From IMG/VR virus record IMGVR_UViG_3300031857_000143, positions 1 through 64,000 of that record: a stretch of DNA of 64,000 nt, one strand, 5' to 3'. Source of the stretch: a virus. Positions 21,401 to 28,994 of this stretch are shown one piece after another. Made by a program: the position numbers and the translations under genes. Position 1 is the stretch's first letter; each line of letters opens with the position of its first letter. The notes under the pieces were generated by a model. That model did no database searches and was not told the origin of the DNA. It saw only the letters and a program-made list of their open reading frames with translations.

Positions 21401-24400
21401 GATGACAATACCACTGTGTTTGATGCCAACACCTGTGTTTTCAGCAACACCGTGACACAAAGCGGAGCGGTCTACATATTTGACTTCTTGCCAGCGGCAT
21501 CAGCTTCGGCAACCAATCAAGGTCAGTTTGTGTTCGGCCAACAGATTTACAGTTCAGATATCACTGCGTTAGAAAGATTTGGCACAGCAGTAGATTACAC
21601 CACAGGCATATTATTGGTTGGTGCTCCAGGAGAAGATCTTGGTGATTCTACCGAAGCCAATTATGGACAGGTGCAACAGTTTGCTAACATAGCGAGACTA
21701 CCGGCCTGGCAGGCCAAACGAACCCAAAATCCCGTGGTTGATATCACACGATTAAACAGCGTGTTCATGTATGATAGATTCAGCGGAGCCTCGAGGCAGT
21801 ATTTTGATTTTATTGATCCTTTACAGGGCAAGATACTCGGAGCCGCACAGCAAAACATTGACTACACAGGTAGCGTTGATCCTGCGGCGTACAATGTGGG
21901 TACACTGAACAACTATGGCGAGCGCTGGGGCGAAAGCTATGTAGGCAAGATTTGGTGGGATACCACAAATGCACGATTCATCGATCCCAATCAGAATGAT
22001 ATCGTTTATGCCAGCCGGCGCTGGGCTCAATTGTTCCCAGGATCGACTATAGAAGTTTATCAATGGGTGGTCAGCGATGTGCCTCCGGCACAGTATGCTG
22101 GTCCTGGGCAAGTGCGCAGTACCAACAACTATGTTGTTTTGAGTAGTATCAACGAAGCAGGCTTATTTGGTACACAGTATTATTTCTGGGTCAGCGGCAT
22201 ACGTGAAGTCAATCGCAAGGCTCGTAAAACACTCAGCATTGAAACAGTGGCCCGTTATATCCAGGATCCTAAGACTTCGGGCATAGCTTATATCGCGCCT
22301 ATCAATGCCAGCACTGTGGCCATATACAACGGCCTTCCATACATCGTAGCACAAGACACAGTTTTGCATGTGGAATTTGATGAAACAGCCAACGATGCCC
22401 CAGTGTATGTAGAATACCAACTTATTGCGCAAGATCGACGTGACGGATTCCTCACAGACCTATTGTATCGCAAGTTCCTTGACAGCTTCTGTGGTGCCGA
22501 CATCGAAGGACACAAGGTTCCGGATCCTTTCTTGCCAGTGAGCGAGTTGTATGGTGTACAGTTCAGGCCTCGTCAGAGCATGTATGCCAACAGATTCTTG
22601 GCCTTGGAAAACTACTTAACAAGAGCCAACAGAGTGATGTCCTTGTATCCTATCAGCGAGATACGCACATTCCCGTTGTTGCAAAGCCAAGAACCCGAAC
22701 CCACGGTCAGCAGTGGTCAGTGGAACAAACGAGTGGCAGATTATGCCGAACTTACCTATCAAGATTTAGAAATCGTGCCCATTGGCTACAAGTATCTGGT
22801 GGTCACAGACAGCACCAACAGTGGCCTATGGACTATCTATGAAGTGGTATCTGGCGCATCGTTTGGCAGCAAAGAATTGTTGTTGGTCCGGGTACAAACC
22901 TATGACACCAATCTATATTGGAACTACATTGATTGGTATTTGCCAGGATATAATTCTCGCCAGCTGATCAGCGCAGAAGTGGCCAATTTCAATGATCTGG
23001 CACAGTTGGATCTGCCACCAGGCAGTGCTGCCAAGGTCACTACAAACGGCGGCAACAAATGGGAGATATATCTCCTGGAAAACACGACCTGGACTCGGGT
23101 AGGGTTACAAGACGGTACCATAGAAATAAAAGCAGAGATCTGGGATTACAGCATTGGACGTTTTGGTTTTGACGTCGAAGTATTTGATGCACAATATTTT
23201 GACCAAGAACCCGTGATTGAAACCCGCAACATCATCCGCAGTCTCAATGAAGAAATTTTCATAGATGATCTTGGCATCGAGCGAAATCGTCTGTTAGTGT
23301 TGATGTTCAACTTTATCTTGCAAGAACAAGTGGCACCACTTTGGTTGACCAAGACGTCATTGATTGACGTAGACCATGTGATTCGAGACCTTGAACCATA
23401 TCAAATATATCGCCGAGACAATCAAGACTTTGTGCTAGATTACATCCAAGAGGTCAAACCATATCACGTGCAAATACGCGAGTTCAATCTCATATATCGA
23501 GGCAATGATGCATATCAAGGCAGCCTGACTGACTTTGATCTACCGGCTTATTATGACACCGCTGAATCCATGTTTATATCACCGGTGTTAGATGATGATC
23601 CATTAGAGCCTCTCAGCACAACATCCAGCGTGCCAAGCACAGATCCAGTCTGGACAACGTTCCCCTGGGATCAATGGTTCAACAATTACACCCTGGCAGT
23701 ACAGTCTATAACCACGGTCGATGGTGGCACAGGATACACCGTGCCTCCCACAGTGATAGTGGGAACAGAATGGCAGAAAAACACAGCCTACGCTCAAGGC
23801 CAGCAGTTGTTCTTCAACAACAATCTGTATACCGTTACAGTGGCCGGGGTTTCGGGCCAAAGCGAACCAAGATTTACCAGTGGCAGCAGGGTCAACGGTA
23901 CAACCACACTGGCCTATGCGGGTACCCGTACATTGGCTGTGGCACGTCTGTTGGGCGGTGGTCAAGTAGGGCAGATCGAAATCGTTGTGCCCGGCAGTGG
24001 CTATATCGTAACACCTGCTGTGACCTTGGAAGGCGGCAACGGTCAGGGTGCTGTGGCTGTGCCTGTGATGACAGGAACCGGTATCGGACGTGACTTCAGT
24101 GCTGGGGATCCTACAGACCCCACTGAGATCTATTACACACTGGTGCGATCTTTTACTACTACCATCAAGTTTGATCGATATGAGTACACAAGCCAGGTAG
24201 TTAACTGGGAACCAAATGTGCAGTACGAGGATGGTACCTTGGTACGATACGCAGATAAAGTTTGGTCGGCTTCCAGCACCGACAGCACTGCCGTGGTGGG
24301 CCCAACTTTTGATCCGCAACAATGGACTCTGGTACCAGCAGGGGATCTCAATGGCGTTGATCGCACCCAAGGTTACTACACTCCTGGCCCCAACGAGCCT

Positions 24401-26785
24401 GGTCTGGATCTTGCGCTGTTGATGACTGGCATAGACTATCCAGGAGTTCAGGTAGATGCGCCAGATTTCAATCAGAACACCGGATTTGATGTGGGCAATT
24501 ATGACATCAATCCTTATGACAACATCAGTTATGGTCCTGAGGGGCGCCCTACATACGATCCAGCGATCCTGGATGCTATCTATGAAAGTTACTTTGGAAC
24601 GCCGGCCACAGGCCCAATACCCACGGGCACAGCCGACACGGATATCAATGTTGACGGCGGCGCTTTCGTAGATACCTATGAAAGCCATGCACCGGAAGAG
24701 TTGGTTCCTGGCATAATATTTGATACCCTGGATCTGCGTGTGTTTACCACACCGGGTGCAGACTGGCAGATGGACGGTCATGGATTCCCCTTGCGTGTGC
24801 TGGGCTACACTTATGACAGTACCAGCCCTGTGTACAGTTGGGCCAACCTGGTAGATTATCCCACAGTCATTGAAATCTACAACGCTACCTGGGGTCTACG
24901 ACTCATAAGAGACGTTCAATTTATTGTAAATTGGCCGACACGCACAGTGACCATATTGGGTGGCATCGTGGATGGCGAAAGCCTGCAGATCAATGTGTAT
25001 GGCCTGGGTGGCGGCAATCAGGTTTGGAAAAACAGCATCATTGGAGATCAAGTCAACGATGGCGTCATAGTGGAGTATCCATATGCGCAGATTGATAGAT
25101 TTGCTATCTATGTCAATGGAGAACCAACTACTGCTTATACATTCAGCCAATACTCTACTACACAGACCTTGCTGACCCTGAACAATACTTACAACGACAC
25201 ACAATTGCTGACCATAGCAGCCATGGGCCTGGAAGAAGATTCATATACACACGATTGGAGTTCTCCGGTCATACAGGCTGAAATCGCCGACGGCAGCACA
25301 CTGACCTGGACCTTGGACAACAGTGTGCAAGGTACCAACCCTGCCAATCTCGTGGTTGAAATCAACGGGCGTAGAGCCAGACCACCCGAAGGCATTCAGT
25401 GGACCGTGGATGGCAGTAGCCGAACATATTTCTTGCCCAATCGAGGTGGATACGATCAAGGACTCATAGGTAACAACGAAGTTTACGCCTGGATCGACAA
25501 CACTCCTTTGACCTATGGTGTGCAGTTTGTGTTAGATCCATATGATGGCAGTTCAGACCGTACTATCACCTTGAGTTTTGATCCTGAGCCTGGCGCTCAA
25601 CTTCTGATCTCTGTGGATCATGCCGCAGATTACTATCTTGATGGATCTACACTAATCTATAAACCCACGGCCAGTCTCTTGCCGCTGTTGGGAGATGTAG
25701 TGACATTCACTACTTTCAACGATACCAGCCAGCAAAATATCCTAACCCAAGTCTTTGTAGGCCCTACTACACAGGGCTCACAGATCAACGTTGGCTATGA
25801 TACCACACGCTATGATCAAGGCACACCGTTTGTGGATTCCACATTTGATGAAGGAACAGGAACCATAATACTGACCAATGTGTTTGATACCGGACGAGTC
25901 ATTGACAATCCAAACAGACTCCTGATTACCATTGACAACGAATATCTATTCCCCTATCAAGATTGGTACGTGGATGGCACAGCCGTGGTCATATCCGGAC
26001 CACCGATCAACCCAGCATCCGTGGTGGCCATTACAAACTTCACACAGAGCATCACACCTGATGCTGAAGCTTTCCGCATATTCCAAGACATGCGTGGAGA
26101 ACAGTTGGTTTATCGCATAACCCCAGAGACCACGACCAAGACCGTGGCACAGGTCATGAGCACATCAGATGTGGTCTATGTAGAACAGGTCAGTCATCTG
26201 AGTCAACCCAATCTACCGGATGGCATATTTGGACAGATCACTATAGACGGTGAGCGAATCACTTATCGCTTCCGTGAAACCGCTGCCTTAGAAGAGATCA
26301 GCACAGGAGCATCGATCTATACCTTGGGCGGAGCCAACTATACCCTGCTTGGACAAGGTATCTTGACAGCCGTATTGGTCACACCCGGCGGCGTCGAAGT
26401 TTCCGCGCCCTATGTGGTGTTGAACAACGACGATTGGATAGCAGTACAATTCCTTACAGTCCCACCCATAGGTTACACTGTGCGTGTGTCGTTCACCATT
26501 GCGGGAGCAGTGTTTGGTCTGCGCCGTGGTACCGCTGGCACTGGTGCGTCAGAGCATGCACCCGGAGCCTGGGTATATGATATTGGTTTGGGCAACCTCT
26601 TACCTGCACAGTATCAGAATCAAACATATCCCGGATTTGGCATAGGTGGGTACGATCTTAGCAACTACGACATGCCCACAACCATAGCCCAGAGTTGGTA
26701 TCAACCCGGAAACGGTACACCCAGCAATGGACAACCACTGCAGGTCACGGATACCCTGGCTGCGAGGTTCATCCGGGGCGAATAA
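12443..26785 (+). CDS. Giant virion protein (4780 aa), baseplate/tail-tip adhesin with FG-GAP propeller and CBM-like modules
   Basis: This single 14.3-kb frame encodes about 520 kDa. The N-terminus (LLPEIFQTGTNKQFLAATLD, LEPGIVSFQPD, FVDLDKFVNYSQYYWLPGG) matches a giant structural protein of T4-like marine phages that follows gp6. Residues ~2260-3075 hold seven FG-GAP-type units, starting near 2267, 2330, 2387, 2577, 2700, 2958 and 3046. Each has (F/Y)G.(S/A)V, then a short strand and VGAP. Between units sit inserted strand modules with V(Y)LN.V.....Y...G patterns. Segments near 1852, 2770, 3774 and 3920 read W....Y..G....(F/Y).....Y, like family 5/12 carbohydrate-binding modules. The likely role is structural baseplate anchoring plus binding of host surface glycan; this is inferred. 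The frame is intact, with no sign of a frameshift. Confidence 0.8.
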   Translation: MAIRRTVDLLPEIFQTGTNKQFLAATLDQLTAEPSVKRTQGFVGRRVGPGVNAADNYVVETTADRQDYQLEPGIVSFQPDTTKVIDALTYPGMVDSLKIQGANVSRQDRLFQEQYYTWDPFVDLDKFVNYSQYYWLPGGPDSVDVSTAFFPLTDEWEVSRDAVDSAYTFSDVAGKNPILTLVRGGNYKFRINQLSHNFWIQAAPGADGLMPGTTNISSRDVLGVIDNGIDLGVIEFNVPDKTAQSFYYGLTEVGPVDLVTTLKFNEINNVYVNEFLNRHPDGIDGITNLENRTVVFLNRIVDPTDGGWQVTTQFDPLERVPSNNGLVGSYDTTTFDQTTDITLQSQRYSIWQIQYIPDNDGEFYMRLANLAPVPNLNKFNILFGTTYANTSWYKDASGYFERIPLLTAALDELWYQDADDPAMFGQIKLVDQTLNNPLDISDILGAKDYTSPNGVKFTNGLKVQFRGTVIPESYQNNSYYVEGVGTGPGIDTRVGFIDGEAYFGPFHVHQGQKMTGAQHVDTFHQFIYETIQESLDNQGAGGPAGAPLPLQGVPGALLGNGIRLVPTDSLVTPETYTKSATIPFDSLPYDDGPYDAALNAPEIQDYITINRSSRDLNPWSRSNRWFHKQVIEDTAAYNNQIAVLNQGQQGKRPILEFRANIDLFNFGTQGKTPIDIIDLNATDAFSNINGQTGYSLDGYNFINGTRVIFANDSDPAVRNQIYEVQFIDPNLSGTFIIDLEPVLNGLAREGQTVVCLSGNTLQGKSFWFNGSDWISAQQKISVNQAPLFDVFDNNGISLSNTATYPSTTFAGTKLFSYAIGETDIVDQILGFSLKFLNINNVGDILFENNFYKDTFLYVTDSVSKEVNISLGFARQYIDRVSFTSLIGWESAAGTARSRQQFRFVYNNEPLILDVPADTDSVFPSVKVFQQASFLNPQDYVVTVSGSQTTVTLINPPAIGTVIEVQVLSDVASDIGFYQVPINLSNNPLNENSDQFTLGTIRSHYQTVGQNLKNISGAIDGSNNTRDLGDISRYGENIVQHASPMPLLGPFLRQRQFEVISAIEFNSREYEKYKARLLDAASRGNYVNSTPTQVLDSVISEIATGRDSVSPFYWSDMLPWGQTYTELIYDFTDISDNVFDLTETFNFTDSNYRGLSVYYNGTILQRGAEYTVGVDTPTLTVLIPLQVGDVIKIREYTTTYGSFVPNTPSKMGLYPVYRPEMYLDETFVTPTMVIRGHDGSVTVAFGDYRDQVLLEFETRIFNNVKIVTEIPLSLVDVIPGQFRTTDYSLSEINSILAPDFLAWVGWNKLDYPSQTYLGDDPFTYNYSQSQNKLNRQPLLGAWRGIYNYFYDTIYPNTRPWELLGFSQQPYWWESYYGPAPYTDGNLVLWDDLAQGLVRDPVQPYYKPRYARPDLSAVIPAGSEGALVSPLDSVVSNYDATSFRRSWAFGDDGPVENTWRTSSAWPFAVMRLLALTQPAKFFSLFADRDLYTFNSELDQYLYNNRYRLDATRLAPLYGDGTSKASYINWIIDYNRQLGTNGTKKLEIDLSNLGVRLCWRLGGFSDKRYLKIFTERSTPNSLNASLLLPDESYTVLLYKNQTSREITYSSVIIQRSDTGWQVFGYNQIKPYFTVYASLPNGNLRLITAGDVTARVSVDYSDNTAQVPYGYTFTNVNAVCDFLLSYGRYLTLNGFTFATRENGYTMDWYQMAEEFLYWSGQGWAPGSIINLNPSAIKATLDTPGYVVDSMAEPRPENLILNQNRVPIKSEQMVIERMDNTFSVTTLNENTINFLSTRLTQFESTVVLDNVSIFADLIYSPVTGARQSRVQASGIISGDWNGTVNAPGFVLNLDNIIEWQPNRQYTKGEIVLFKNDYWTASRIIEPAAKFDYSIWIRADYDLIQKGLLPNAANASDQLATAYDVSQANLETDVDLFSYGLIGFRPRQYMSDLNLDDVSQVQLYQQFLGTKGTIGALEQFNRADLGKETAEYNIYEYWAMLRSSYGATANRNYFEILLNEARLRADPSLVEIVQTQQISEADQAVLLQDLWKSSEKFTTTNIMPTTLEPETDASLPSAGYVDLEDVDFTVFDLEDFAATSLALDQQIDELSEGDTIWTAKKNRYDWGVYRLQEVPGDVVQVSDNLNGRSLVTMTAQHGLKVNDYIVIRYFDPVVDGTYRVLGVPSLDTLLIGLAFLGTQTQIIGEGVAFTLATSRVAQASDVSTLSYVNVLRSGAKVWVDDNGFGRWTVLEKTDPFTYSDVLPIAQPESSSQFGASVTQGFNNLAAMVGAPGYLQAVDDSTLLATGAVYTYVKTAATNAYEQGILIEPLTEGLKDFGRSMDMGDQTYAVVGAPRSLGDRGYAYVIYNPVATNAFLQSQILLLPDGETAPGALFGQSVTMARDEYWLYVGCPGINRVYCYGRQDIQLQSVRYVCDGSTSQFNYSDHVVVNNGTQLAVNLNNVNLTLGVDFTVSGTNVNLLATPTQGQTLVISRRVGELFIGDGSTTTYSLDNLYLATSIESFSVYINDVIQRPHYDYTFGADSSIDLVFTQAPTNGAVINVVCQTHWKQVSSISVAGLSADARFGYSVSTSTDGRKLIVGAPGATNNQGLVYVFDRSTQNFVQQTSTNTTFTTVQSLSNPGEPINVFLNSVLLVDEANNVGGQYSISGNTITMVTAPAVGDVLTVETNQFTLEQTLVDPAAAAADQYGYAVDQCVNDCSLYIGAPYYGEDIPEHGHVDYKINQGRVYGTLTSSISNCVLTPGQYLSVNNIFVEVSSPAAWNSGLAYAKDIIVSIGSDLYQSRVTVPVGTAITDTVYWKPVNWSTVLAQDIVDAAVANVTVSVGENREFISNGRTQQFNIGDLYSAADSYTPLVYLDNVLQTLNTNYTYNNDTQTITFNLTPAYDTKINVIGGRITISVKNANATLTFNRLRVGPGTGTVFQDLGLTTYIDVQTITAPLLQDYAHFGQSLFVSETATNLVVGAPDASTIGFATFDDNTTVFDANTCVFSNTVTQSGAVYIFDFLPAASASATNQGQFVFGQQIYSSDITALERFGTAVDYTTGILLVGAPGEDLGDSTEANYGQVQQFANIARLPAWQAKRTQNPVVDITRLNSVFMYDRFSGASRQYFDFIDPLQGKILGAAQQNIDYTGSVDPAAYNVGTLNNYGERWGESYVGKIWWDTTNARFIDPNQNDIVYASRRWAQLFPGSTIEVYQWVVSDVPPAQYAGPGQVRSTNNYVVLSSINEAGLFGTQYYFWVSGIREVNRKARKTLSIETVARYIQDPKTSGIAYIAPINASTVAIYNGLPYIVAQDTVLHVEFDETANDAPVYVEYQLIAQDRRDGFLTDLLYRKFLDSFCGADIEGHKVPDPFLPVSELYGVQFRPRQSMYANRFLALENYLTRANRVMSLYPISEIRTFPLLQSQEPEPTVSSGQWNKRVADYAELTYQDLEIVPIGYKYLVVTDSTNSGLWTIYEVVSGASFGSKELLLVRVQTYDTNLYWNYIDWYLPGYNSRQLISAEVANFNDLAQLDLPPGSAAKVTTNGGNKWEIYLLENTTWTRVGLQDGTIEIKAEIWDYSIGRFGFDVEVFDAQYFDQEPVIETRNIIRSLNEEIFIDDLGIERNRLLVLMFNFILQEQVAPLWLTKTSLIDVDHVIRDLEPYQIYRRDNQDFVLDYIQEVKPYHVQIREFNLIYRGNDAYQGSLTDFDLPAYYDTAESMFISPVLDDDPLEPLSTTSSVPSTDPVWTTFPWDQWFNNYTLAVQSITTVDGGTGYTVPPTVIVGTEWQKNTAYAQGQQLFFNNNLYTVTVAGVSGQSEPRFTSGSRVNGTTTLAYAGTRTLAVARLLGGGQVGQIEIVVPGSGYIVTPAVTLEGGNGQGAVAVPVMTGTGIGRDFSAGDPTDPTEIYYTLVRSFTTTIKFDRYEYTSQVVNWEPNVQYEDGTLVRYADKVWSASSTDSTAVVGPTFDPQQWTLVPAGDLNGVDRTQGYYTPGPNEPGLDLALLMTGIDYPGVQVDAPDFNQNTGFDVGNYDINPYDNISYGPEGRPTYDPAILDAIYESYFGTPATGPIPTGTADTDINVDGGAFVDTYESHAPEELVPGIIFDTLDLRVFTTPGADWQMDGHGFPLRVLGYTYDSTSPVYSWANLVDYPTVIEIYNATWGLRLIRDVQFIVNWPTRTVTILGGIVDGESLQINVYGLGGGNQVWKNSIIGDQVNDGVIVEYPYAQIDRFAIYVNGEPTTAYTFSQYSTTQTLLTLNNTYNDTQLLTIAAMGLEEDSYTHDWSSPVIQAEIADGSTLTWTLDNSVQGTNPANLVVEINGRRARPPEGIQWTVDGSSRTYFLPNRGGYDQGLIGNNEVYAWIDNTPLTYGVQFVLDPYDGSSDRTITLSFDPEPGAQLLISVDHAADYYLDGSTLIYKPTASLLPLLGDVVTFTTFNDTSQQNILTQVFVGPTTQGSQINVGYDTTRYDQGTPFVDSTFDEGTGTIILTNVFDTGRVIDNPNRLLITIDNEYLFPYQDWYVDGTAVVISGPPINPASVVAITNFTQSITPDAEAFRIFQDMRGEQLVYRITPETTTKTVAQVMSTSDVVYVEQVSHLSQPNLPDGIFGQITIDGERITYRFRETAALEEISTGASIYTLGGANYTLLGQGILTAVLVTPGGVEVSAPYVVLNNDDWIAVQFLTVPPIGYTVRVSFTIAGAVFGLRRGTAGTGASEHAPGAWVYDIGLGNLLPAQYQNQTYPGFGIGGYDLSNYDMPTTIAQSWYQPGNGTPSNGQPLQVTDTLAARFIRGE

Positions 26786-26801
26786 CGCAGGTAAATAAGT
26801 C

Positions 26802-26951
26802 ATGGACGATAATAAACAACAAACCCTGAGCCAAACACAGAAACCGGTCATGCCTCAGCGCCCTAATGAACACAGTGGATTGAACATAGATGAATTCGTG
26901 AAAATCACGGATCCACAAACACAAAAAGTTATTTTGGAGAAGAGAGGATGA
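26802..26951 (+). CDS. Small conserved phage protein (49 aa) upstream of a virion protein
   Basis: The ATG at 26802 opens a 49-codon frame ending in an ATGA overlap with the gene at 26948. The N-terminal 28 residues are polar and Gln/Pro-rich. The C-terminal part reads EFVKITDPQTQKVILEKRG, which resembles the IKIFDPNSQEIFVEKKN strand near the start of the next protein. Similar tiny proteins sit here in marine T4-like phages, as far as I recall. The ribosome site is weak (CAGG at 26787-26790). The tight coupling and the shared motif argue that it is real. Function is unknown; it may be a small partner of the next protein. Confidence 0.7.
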   Translation: MDDNKQQTLSQTQKPVMPQRPNEHSGLNIDEFVKITDPQTQKVILEKRG

Positions 26952-27553
26952 TCCAGTTATCTCCATGGTTGATCGAAGGTCGGATCAAGATTTTTGATCC
27001 TAACAGCCAAGAAATTTTCGTAGAAAAAAAGAACGCCATCCACTACGAAAACATGAGCGTGGCTCTGGCACAGAGCATAGCAAACAAGAACATCGGGTAC
27101 ATCTACGAGATGGCCTTTGGCAACGGCGGCAGCTCAGTGGATCCCACTGGAGTGATCACTTATTTGCCCCCTAATACCACGGGACAAAATGCCGATTTAT
27201 ACAATCAGACCTATGCCAAAGTAGTTGATGCTAACTCAGCAGCCAACACTGATCCTACGCAGAATAACATGACCGTGTTACACACATCAGGACAGGTTTA
27301 CACTGATGTTTTAGTAAGTTGTTTGTTGGACTACGGCGAGCCTGCCGGACAGCAGGCTTTTGACAATAGTACCAACTTCAATGGGGAGTTTGTTTTTGAC
27401 GAACTGGGTCTCAAAGCATGGGAAGGATCAGCAGATGATCTTTTACTGCTGACCCATGTGATTTTCCACCCAGTGCAGAAGAGTTTGAATCGCCAGATAC
27501 AGATTGATTATACTGTGCGTATACAGACCCTAACAAATCTGAGTGCAACATAA
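26948..27553 (+). CDS. Virion structural protein of T4-like marine phages, function unknown
   Basis: The 201-residue protein starts SPWLIEGRIKIFDPNSQEIF, then AIHYENMSVALAQSIANKN and YIYEMAFGNGGSSVDPTG, and closes with VIFHPVQKSLNRQIQIDYTV. I recognise this as a conserved family downstream of baseplate genes in marine T4-like phages, probably a baseplate-periphery or fibre-attachment component. No catalytic motif is visible. It starts inside the ATGA overlap with the 49-residue gene and is followed by two late-promoter-like boxes. Confidence 0.65.
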   Translation: MIQLSPWLIEGRIKIFDPNSQEIFVEKKNAIHYENMSVALAQSIANKNIGYIYEMAFGNGGSSVDPTGVITYLPPNTTGQNADLYNQTYAKVVDANSAANTDPTQNNMTVLHTSGQVYTDVLVSCLLDYGEPAGQQAFDNSTNFNGEFVFDELGLKAWEGSADDLLLLTHVIFHPVQKSLNRQIQIDYTVRIQTLTNLSAT

Positions 27554-27556
27554 ATA
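27549..27556 (+). promoter_or_regulatory. Candidate late promoter box CATAAATA
   Basis: This is a seven-of-eight match to the T4 late box, overlapping the stop codon of the preceding gene and 25 bp upstream of a perfect box. It may be a second start point or coincidence. Confidence 0.3.
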
Positions 27557-27573
27557 TGGGTAGAAAATACGCC

Positions 27574-27581
27574 TATAAATA
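27574..27581 (+). promoter_or_regulatory. T4-type late promoter TATAAATA
   Basis: This is an exact match to the T4 late promoter consensus, recognised in T4 by the gp55 sigma factor. It lies 23 bp before the ATG at 27605. A good ribosome site (GGACGGAG, about 27589-27596) lies between the two. Both promoter and gene type (fibre protein) fit late expression. Confidence 0.65.
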
Positions 27582-27604
27582 CTGACAGGACGGAGTAACG
27601 ACAC

Positions 27605-28984
27605 ATGGCATATACCATTAACTTAACAGACGGTACCATATTTGCTACCATAGCAGACGGTACCATCAACACCAGTTCCAGTATGACGCTGGTTGGTAAG
27701 AATTACGCAGGCTATGGAGAATTCCTCGACGAAAACTTCATACACTTGTTGGAAAGCGGAGCCAACACTTCGGCACCAGGAGCTCCGTTGACAGGTCAGC
27801 TCTGGTGGGACAAAAGCACCAGCACCATGAAGGTGTATAATGGTACGACTTTCAAGGTGATTTCAGCCTCGACTGCCAGTGCCACAGCACCAACCAGCAA
27901 CGTGGCTGGCGATCTTTGGTTTGACACAGTCAACGGTCAGTTAAAAGTCTACAATGGTAGCACATTTATCCTGGTAGGTCCAGCATCCACGTCCGGTCAG
28001 GGCACTTCGGGTGCCATCGTCGTCACGGTCACTGACAACACGTCAGTGGATCACGTGGTGGTCCAATTGTACGTGAACAACACCATAGTGGCCATTGTGT
28101 CTAAAGATGCTACCTTTACTCCGCAGGTGGCCATCACTGGATTTGCCACAATCGGTCCTGGTATACAACTTTCCAGCACGGTAAGTTCTGCGCTGTTCCG
28201 TGGCACATCTACAGATGCACAACTGCTTGACGGCATTGATAGCACAGGTTTCTTGAGCTCGACCAGCAACGACACTACATCGGGTACGCTGGGCATACTC
28301 AATGACACTGGACTGACCGTGGGCGTGGATCAAGATTTCCAGGCGCAAGTCATCACAGCTAATTCGGCGGTAATCCTACGCAACCAGACACAGAACGGCA
28401 ACCTCAGTATCCGTGTCAATGCTGGGGGAGTAGACACACCGGCCATCAGTATCAATGGTACCACAGGTGAAGTGGTACTACCACAGGCCCTGACTGTGCA
28501 GTCAGGCATTTTAAACGGCCAGGGAGGCGGTGCTGGCAACATAGGAACTTCAGGCTCTCCTTTCAACACAGTGTTTGCCACAGCAACCACTGCTTTGTAC
28601 GCTGACGTAGCAGAACGCTTTGAATCTGACACAGCAATCTCTCCAGGATCAGTGGTTGAGCTTGGTGGTTTGAAAGAAATCACTATTTCTCAGCAGGAAC
28701 TCAGTGAAAATGTATTCGGTGTGGTAAGTACTCGAGCAGCTTATCTAATGAACGCTGGCGCTGGTACAGACGAAACACACCCAGCCGTGGCAGTCACAGG
28801 ACGTGTGCCGGTCAGAGTCATAGGCCAGATCAACAAAGGCGACAGATTGGTATCAGCCGGAGGTGGTATCGCCCGAGCAGCCAAGCCAGGTGAAGCGACT
28901 CCTTTCAACACAATTGGGCGAGCCTTGCAAGATAAATCAGATCATGATGCAGGTACCATCGAAGCCATCGTGATGATCAAATAA
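27605..28984 (+). CDS. Tail fibre-like protein
   Basis: The product has 459 residues. The N-terminal ~120 contain the opening TLVGKNYAGYGEFLDENFI and two copies of a G(Q/D)LW(W/F)D.....(M/L)KVYNG motif, a hallmark of marine T4-like fibre and baseplate-linked proteins. The middle is Thr/Ser/Gly-rich with beta-strand periodicity. The C-terminal ~110 residues (DVAERFESDTAISPGSVVEL, then VAVTGRVPVRVIGQINKGD) resemble the chaperone or self-cleaving tip domain of some fibres. A role in host recognition is inferred. Expression is probably from the exact late promoter just upstream. Confidence 0.7.
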   Translation: MAYTINLTDGTIFATIADGTINTSSSMTLVGKNYAGYGEFLDENFIHLLESGANTSAPGAPLTGQLWWDKSTSTMKVYNGTTFKVISASTASATAPTSNVAGDLWFDTVNGQLKVYNGSTFILVGPASTSGQGTSGAIVVTVTDNTSVDHVVVQLYVNNTIVAIVSKDATFTPQVAITGFATIGPGIQLSSTVSSALFRGTSTDAQLLDGIDSTGFLSSTSNDTTSGTLGILNDTGLTVGVDQDFQAQVITANSAVILRNQTQNGNLSIRVNAGGVDTPAISINGTTGEVVLPQALTVQSGILNGQGGGAGNIGTSGSPFNTVFATATTALYADVAERFESDTAISPGSVVELGGLKEITISQQELSENVFGVVSTRAAYLMNAGAGTDETHPAVAVTGRVPVRVIGQINKGDRLVSAGGGIARAAKPGEATPFNTIGRALQDKSDHDAGTIEAIVMIK

Positions 28985-28994
28985 GGAAACAAGC

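Noticed and set aside
23603-24781. 392-codon minus-strand open frame
   Set aside because: Antisense within the giant structural gene; composition follows the plus-strand frame and no family motif is seen. The same holds for 20744-21460.
12443-26785. Possible fusion by assembly error in the giant gene
   Set aside because: No internal stop, frameshift or composition break was seen, and giant proteins at this place are known in T4-like marine phages.
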